The notes beneath the pieces were generated by a model. The model was not told where the DNA came from. It worked only from the letters and a program-made list of their open reading frames with translations, and made no database searches. A program made the position numbers and the translations under genes. From Cryptosporangium aurantiacum (GTDB lineage: Bacteria; Actinomycetota; Actinomycetes; Mycobacteriales; Cryptosporangiaceae), in contig NZ_FRCS01000022.1 in the NCBI RefSeq assembly GCF_900143005.1, positions 37,001 to 101,000 on the forward strand: 64,000 bases of DNA. Direction: 5' to 3'. Of the stretch, positions 60,223-64,000 are shown piece after piece (the stretch's first letter is position 1; every line of letters begins with the position of its first letter).

Positions 60223-61229
60223 CCAGCGTGACCACGGAACCCCGGATCGACCGTCCCAAGGTCGCCCGCGCCCGCCGGTACGGTGTCAACTCCCGGTACG
60301 TACCGGTGCTGGCGACGCTCGTGCTGCTCTGTCTCATGTACGGCATCGGCGTCGCGAACTACGAGGGCTTCTCCGACACCCAGATCGTCCTGAACATCTT
60401 CATCGACAACGCGCACCTGCTCACGGTCGCGATCGGGATGACGTTCGTGATCCTGTCCGGCGGGATCGACCTGTCGGTCGGTGCGGTGCTCGCGCTCGGG
60501 ACGGTGATCGCGGCCGCGCTGCTGCGGGCCGGGTGGTCACCGCTGCTGGTGATCGTCGTCGTGCTGGCGGTCGGGGCGCTGATCGGCCTCGCGCAGGGCG
60601 CGATCATCCACTTCTTCGACATCCAGCCGTTCATCGCGACGCTGGCCGGCATGTTCACCGCGCGCGGGCTGGCGCACCTGATCAGCACGAAGTCGATCCC
60701 GATCACCGACGAGTTCTGGAAGACGACCGCGACCGACCGGATCCACTTCGGCGGATTCCGGCTCTCGCCCAGCGCGATGCTGGCGATCGGCATCGCGATC
60801 GTCGCGGCGCTGGCGCTCGCCTACACCCGGTTCGGCCGCAACACGTACGCGGTCGGCGGCAACCAGCAGTCGGCGGCGCTGATGGGGCTGCCGGTCGGGC
60901 GGACCCGGATCGGCGTCTACACGCTGTCCGGCCTCTGCGCCGCGCTCGGCGGCATCCTCTACAGCTTCGAGACGCCGACCGGCTACAGCCTGACCGCCCA
61001 AGGCATGGAGCTGGACGCGATCGCCGCGGTGGTCATCGGCGGCACGCTGCTCAGCGGCGGGTCGGGTTTCCTCGTCGGCACCGTGCTGGGCGTGCTGGTG
61101 CTCGGGCTGATCCAGACGATCATCACGTTCCAGGGCACGCTCAGTTCCTGGTGGACGAAGATCGTCATCGGTGGCCTGCTCTTCGCGTTCATCCTGCTCC
61201 AGCGGATCGTCACCCGCCGAGAGCCCTAG
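60219..61229 (+). CDS. YjfF-like sugar ABC permease
   Basis: 336 residues, with [38 protein letters not shown] and [20 protein letters not shown], matching YjfF-type permeases. It partners YtfT. GGAGGTGGCGGC precedes the ATG, which overlaps the previous stop. A 71-base gap with an operator separates it from araA. Confidence 0.95.
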   Translation: MTSVTTEPRIDRPKVARARRYGVNSRYVPVLATLVLLCLMYGIGVANYEGFSDTQIVLNIFIDNAHLLTVAIGMTFVILSGGIDLSVGAVLALGTVIAAALLRAGWSPLLVIVVVLAVGALIGLAQGAIIHFFDIQPFIATLAGMFTARGLAHLISTKSIPITDEFWKTTATDRIHFGGFRLSPSAMLAIGIAIVAALALAYTRFGRNTYAVGGNQQSAALMGLPVGRTRIGVYTLSGLCAALGGILYSFETPTGYSLTAQGMELDAIAAVVIGGTLLSGGSGFLVGTVLGVLVLGLIQTIITFQGTLSSWWTKIVIGGLLFAFILLQRIVTRREP

Positions 61230-61270
61230 TTTCCCTTCCCGCGACCCGGCTCCGGCCGGGCGCCGCTAGA

Positions 61271-61284
61271 TGTGAACGTTCACA
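61271..61284. promoter_or_regulatory. LacI-type operator upstream of araA
   Basis: Perfect 14-base palindrome TGTGAACGTTCACA, 16 bases before the araA ATG and overlapping the leader. It matches the sites near the LacI gene, so araA is very likely under the same regulator, with its own promoter or as operon control. Confidence 0.85.
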
Positions 61285-61300
61285 ACGAAAGGTGGCCGAC

Positions 61301-62779
61301 ATGAGCGAGGTCTGGTTCCTCACCGGCAGCCAGGGCCTGTACGGGCCGGAGACCCTGGACCAGGTCGCCGACCAGTCCCGGCGGATCGCCGACCAGCTCG
61401 GCGCGGGCGACGCCCCGGTGACGATCGTCTGGAAGCCGGTGCTCACCGACGCCGCCGCGATCCTGAAGATCTGCCAGGAGGCCAACGCGGCACCGCAGGT
61501 TGTCGGCCTGGTCGCGTGGATGCACACGTTCTCCCCGGCCAAGATGTGGATCGCCGGTCTGGACGCGCTCCGCAAGCCGCTGCTGCACCTGCACACGCAG
61601 GCGAACGTCGCCCTGCCGTGGGCGGAGATCGACATGGACTTCATGAACCTGAACCAGGCCGCCCACGGCGACCGCGAGTTCGGTTTCATCCAGTCCCGTC
61701 TCGGCGTGCCCCGCAAGACCGTCGCGGGCCACGTCAGCGACCCCCGCGTCGGCCGCCGGGTGGCGGCGTGGGCGCGGGCGGCGCTCGGCTTCGCCGAGAT
61801 GCGGACGCTACGCCTGGCGCGGTTCGGCGACAACATGCGCGACGTCGCCGTCACCGAGGGCGACAAGGTCGAGGCGCAGTTACGCTTCGGCGTCTCGGTG
61901 AACACCTACGGCGTCAACGACCTGGTCGAGGCCGTCGACGCCACCGGCGACGCCGAGGTCGACAAGCTGGTCGCCGAGTACGAGGAGCGCTACGAGGTCG
62001 TGCCGGAGCTGCGGGCCGGCGGCGAGCGGCACGAATCGCTCCGTTACGGCGCTCGGATCGAGCTGGGGCTGCGGTCCTTCCTGGAGGCGGGCGGCTTCTC
62101 CGCGTTCACGACGAACTTCGAGGACCTGGGCGGGCTCAAGCAGCTCCCAGGGCTCGCCGTGCAGCGCCTGATGGCCGACGGGTACGGCTTCGGCGGCGAA
62201 GGCGACTGGAAGACCTCGGTCCTGCTGCGGACGCTGAAGGCGATGTCGCCCGGCGGGACGTCGTTCATGGAGGACTACACCTACGACCTGACGCCCGGCC
62301 AGGAGCGCATCCTCGGCGCGCACATGCTCGAGGTGTGCCCGAGCATCGCCGCAGGCACCCCGCGGGTGGAGATCCACCCGCTGGGCATCGGCGGCCGGGA
62401 GGACCCGGTGCGGATGGTCTTCGACGCGGCGCCCGGCCCGGCCGTCGTCGTCGGGATGGCCGACCTGGGGGAGCGGTTCCGGCTGGTCGCGAACGAGATC
62501 GAGGTCGTCGCGCCGGACCAGCCGCTGCCCAAGCTGCCGGTGGCCAGGGCGGTCTGGAAGCCGGCCCCGGATCTGGCGACCTCGGCCGAGTCCTGGCTGA
62601 CCGCGGGCGGGCCGCACCACACGGTGCTGTCGTCGGCGGTCGGCGTCGAGGAGCTGACCGACCTGGCCGAGATGGTGTCGACCGAGCTCGTGGTGATCGA
62701 CGCCGAGACCACCGCCCGGAAGCTCGCGAACGAGCTGCGGTGGAACCAGGCCTACTACCGGCTCGCGCGCGGCTTCTGA
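61301..62779 (+). CDS. araA: L-arabinose isomerase
   Basis: 492 residues, full length. It opens [20 protein letters not shown], with [25 protein letters not shown] in the substrate-adjacent region, [18 protein letters not shown], and metal-site residues in [11 protein letters not shown] and [10 protein letters not shown] plus [10 protein letters not shown]. It converts L-arabinose to L-ribulose. The araB and araD partners are not in this window. A second open frame is antisense and ignored. Confidence 0.97.
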   Translation: MSEVWFLTGSQGLYGPETLDQVADQSRRIADQLGAGDAPVTIVWKPVLTDAAAILKICQEANAAPQVVGLVAWMHTFSPAKMWIAGLDALRKPLLHLHTQANVALPWAEIDMDFMNLNQAAHGDREFGFIQSRLGVPRKTVAGHVSDPRVGRRVAAWARAALGFAEMRTLRLARFGDNMRDVAVTEGDKVEAQLRFGVSVNTYGVNDLVEAVDATGDAEVDKLVAEYEERYEVVPELRAGGERHESLRYGARIELGLRSFLEAGGFSAFTTNFEDLGGLKQLPGLAVQRLMADGYGFGGEGDWKTSVLLRTLKAMSPGGTSFMEDYTYDLTPGQERILGAHMLEVCPSIAAGTPRVEIHPLGIGGREDPVRMVFDAAPGPAVVVGMADLGERFRLVANEIEVVAPDQPLPKLPVARAVWKPAPDLATSAESWLTAGGPHHTVLSSAVGVEELTDLAEMVSTELVVIDAETTARKLANELRWNQAYYRLARGF

Positions 62780-62789
62780 GCATCCGTTA

Positions 62790-62879
62790 TTGACCCTAGC
62801 TATCCTTTCCTCATATTTTGCCCGGTCCACCCGATGGGCCGAGCAGAGGTCGCGTACCCGGGTTGCCTCCCGGGTGCGC
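62790..62879 (+). promoter_or_regulatory. Promoter-like site and hairpin before the chemoreceptor
   Basis: TTGACC (62790-62795), 17 bases, then ATATTT (62813-62818) is a plausible sigma-A-type pair in an AT-rich patch after araA. Downstream, an 11-bp stem (62852-62862 with 62869-62879, one G-U pair) forms a hairpin in the untranslated leader. It does not match the conserved c-di-GMP riboswitch core, so its role is open. Confidence 0.5.
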
Positions 62880-62915
62880 GCGGGGTGCACCAGGGTTGAG
62901 AAGGGGTTCCGCGCC

Positions 62916-64000
62916 GTGGCCACACGTAACGTCCTCGTGCGCTGGCTCGCCGACCGCTCGGTCAAGGTCAAACTCATCCTGGCGATGGGCGTGCTCGCGA
63001 TCGTCGCGGCGACGATCGGCATCGTCGGACTGCAGTCGCTCAGCACGACGAACAAGGACTCCCAGCATCTCTACAACGAGAACGTCCTGTCGCTGGTCGC
63101 CATCGGGCGGGTCAAGAACGAGTCGACGACGGCCAGGATGCTGGTCAACGGACACGCGTCCGCCCAGGACACGGCGACGATGAACGCCTGGGAGACCCAG
63201 ATCGAGCAGAGCGACGCCGACATGCTCACCTGGCAGGGGGACTACGAGGAGGCCGGGCCCGAGGACGCCGCCGTCTGGGCCGAGTTCAAGACCGCGTGGA
63301 CGGAGTGGCAGGAGTACCGGGACGCCACGCTGCTGCCGCTGAGCCGGGCGAACAACAGTACGGGTTTCAATGCCGCGCTGCGTGGAACCGGGGAGCAGCT
63401 CAGCAAGGCCGCCACCGACAGGCTGGACGAGATCGAGAACTACGACCTGGAGCTGGCGAAGGCCACCGCTGAGGAGGCCGGGCACGCGTACCGGAGCGCC
63501 CGCGTCGTGATGCTCACGGTCCTGGTGGTCGGGCTGCTGGTGGCCGGGGCCCTCGGTGTGGTCATCGCCCAGCTGATCGTGGGGCCGCTCCGCCGGGTGT
63601 CCGCCACGCTCGAGGCGATGGCGGCGGGCGACCTGACGCAGTCGGCCGATGTGCACTCCAAGGACGAGGTCGGGCAGATGGCCGCCTCGCTCGGACGGGC
63701 GCAGGACGGCGTCCGGCAGGCGATCGGCACGCTCGCCCAGAGCGCGGACACGCTCGCCGGCAGCGCGGACGAACTGTCGAACGTCAGCCAGGACATCGCC
63801 ACCAGCGCCGAGGACGCGTCCACCCAGGCCGGCGTCGTCTCGGAGGCGTCCGACGAGGTCTCGCGCAACGTGCAGACGGTGGCGGCCGGTAGTGAGGAGA
63901 TGGGTGCGGCGATTCGGGAGATTTCGCAGTCGGCGAATGATGCGGCGGGGGTGGCGTCGCAGGCGGTGACGGCGGCGTCGGCGACGAATGCGACGGTGGC
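62916..64000 (+). CDS. Methyl-accepting chemotaxis protein (3' end missing)
   Basis: Chemoreceptor running off the window; 361 codons are visible from GTG 62916. A first transmembrane helix (about 18-40) precedes a four-helix-bundle ligand domain (about 45-185), a second helix (about 190-212), a HAMP linker (PLRRVSATLEAMAAGDLTQS) and the start of the coiled-coil signalling domain (SNVSQDIATSAEDASTQAG). The highly conserved tip lies beyond the end. It is a sensor linked to the CheA/CheW array; ligand unknown. Confidence 0.93.
   Translation, partial: MATRNVLVRWLADRSVKVKLILAMGVLAIVAATIGIVGLQSLSTTNKDSQHLYNENVLSLVAIGRVKNESTTARMLVNGHASAQDTATMNAWETQIEQSDADMLTWQGDYEEAGPEDAAVWAEFKTAWTEWQEYRDATLLPLSRANNSTGFNAALRGTGEQLSKAATDRLDEIENYDLELAKATAEEAGHAYRSARVVMLTVLVVGLLVAGALGVVIAQLIVGPLRRVSATLEAMAAGDLTQSADVHSKDEVGQMAASLGRAQDGVRQAIGTLAQSADTLAGSADELSNVSQDIATSAEDASTQAGVVSEASDEVSRNVQTVAAGSEEMGAAIREISQSANDAAGVASQAVTAASATNATV

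Noticed and set aside
62820..62915. c-di-GMP riboswitch before the chemoreceptor
   Set aside because: Only a single strong hairpin is evident; conserved aptamer elements and the second helix are not recognisable.

Overview
The window comes from a high-GC actinomycete. Genuine reading frames end codons almost always in G or C, GTG starts are frequent, genes are packed with ATGA/GTGA overlaps, and the gene content is actinobacterial: Lsr2, F420-dependent (LLM and PPOX-class) enzymes, an InhA-type enoyl-ACP reductase, ROK and LacI sugar regulons. The genus cannot be assigned from sequence alone. No rRNA, tRNA, CRISPR array, integrase or insertion sequence was recognised.

Layout. (1) 1-2801: end of a carbohydrate ABC importer (two permeases, MsmX/UgpC-type ATPase). 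(2) 2806-20952: a probable biosynthetic gene cluster, the most interesting part of the window. It has a divergent alpha/beta hydrolase, a flavin-dependent halogenase, a PaaK-type aryl ligase, an F420/LLM oxidoreductase, two sister SDRs, a SnoaL-like protein, an AMP-forming acyl ligase, an InhA-type enoyl-ACP reductase, two LysR regulators, a ketosynthase with an intact Cys-His-His triad, a class A flavin monooxygenase, a MIO aromatic amino acid ammonia-lyase/aminomutase, a free acyl carrier protein, a carboxylesterase and a CPA2 antiporter. The simplest reading is that an aryl acid made by the MIO enzyme is activated, loaded on the ACP, extended and reduced by fatty-acid-synthase-like enzymes, and halogenated and oxygenated. 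I do not recognise it as a described cluster. (3) 20996-28361: catabolic locus with a two-subunit molybdenum hydroxylase, a GntR regulator, a VOC protein and, divergently, a fused E1 alpha-beta 2-oxoacid dehydrogenase plus E2. (4) 28400-35236: YbhN-like membrane protein, YhgE-like membrane protein with TetR, an Asp-box/BNR-repeat protein paired with a MoaD/ThiS-like protein, a repeat-rich spacer, and a membrane protein with a repeat-containing N-terminus. (5) 35502-43296: Lsr2, an MFS transporter, and a beta-glucoside uptake operon (binding protein, two permeases, GH1) divergent from a ROK regulator. (6) 43388-49353: amine/amide catabolism (DAO-type oxidase, YtcJ-like amidohydrolase, APC permease, TetR, nitrilase). 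(7) 49334-55172: YidC with a small membrane partner, HxlR-SCP2 regulator with DoxX, a PPOX-class protein, a GAF-PAS-GAF histidine kinase and a dienelactone hydrolase. (8) 55169-62779: an L-arabinose locus with a LacI regulator, a YtfQRT-YjfF-type importer and AraA, linked by shared LacI-type operators. (9) 62916-end: a truncated methyl-accepting chemotaxis protein.

Several genes carry in-frame short tandem repeats, and several convergent gene pairs are separated by long perfect hairpins that probably act as bidirectional terminators. Functions are assigned from recognisable motifs and context; no database search was possible.
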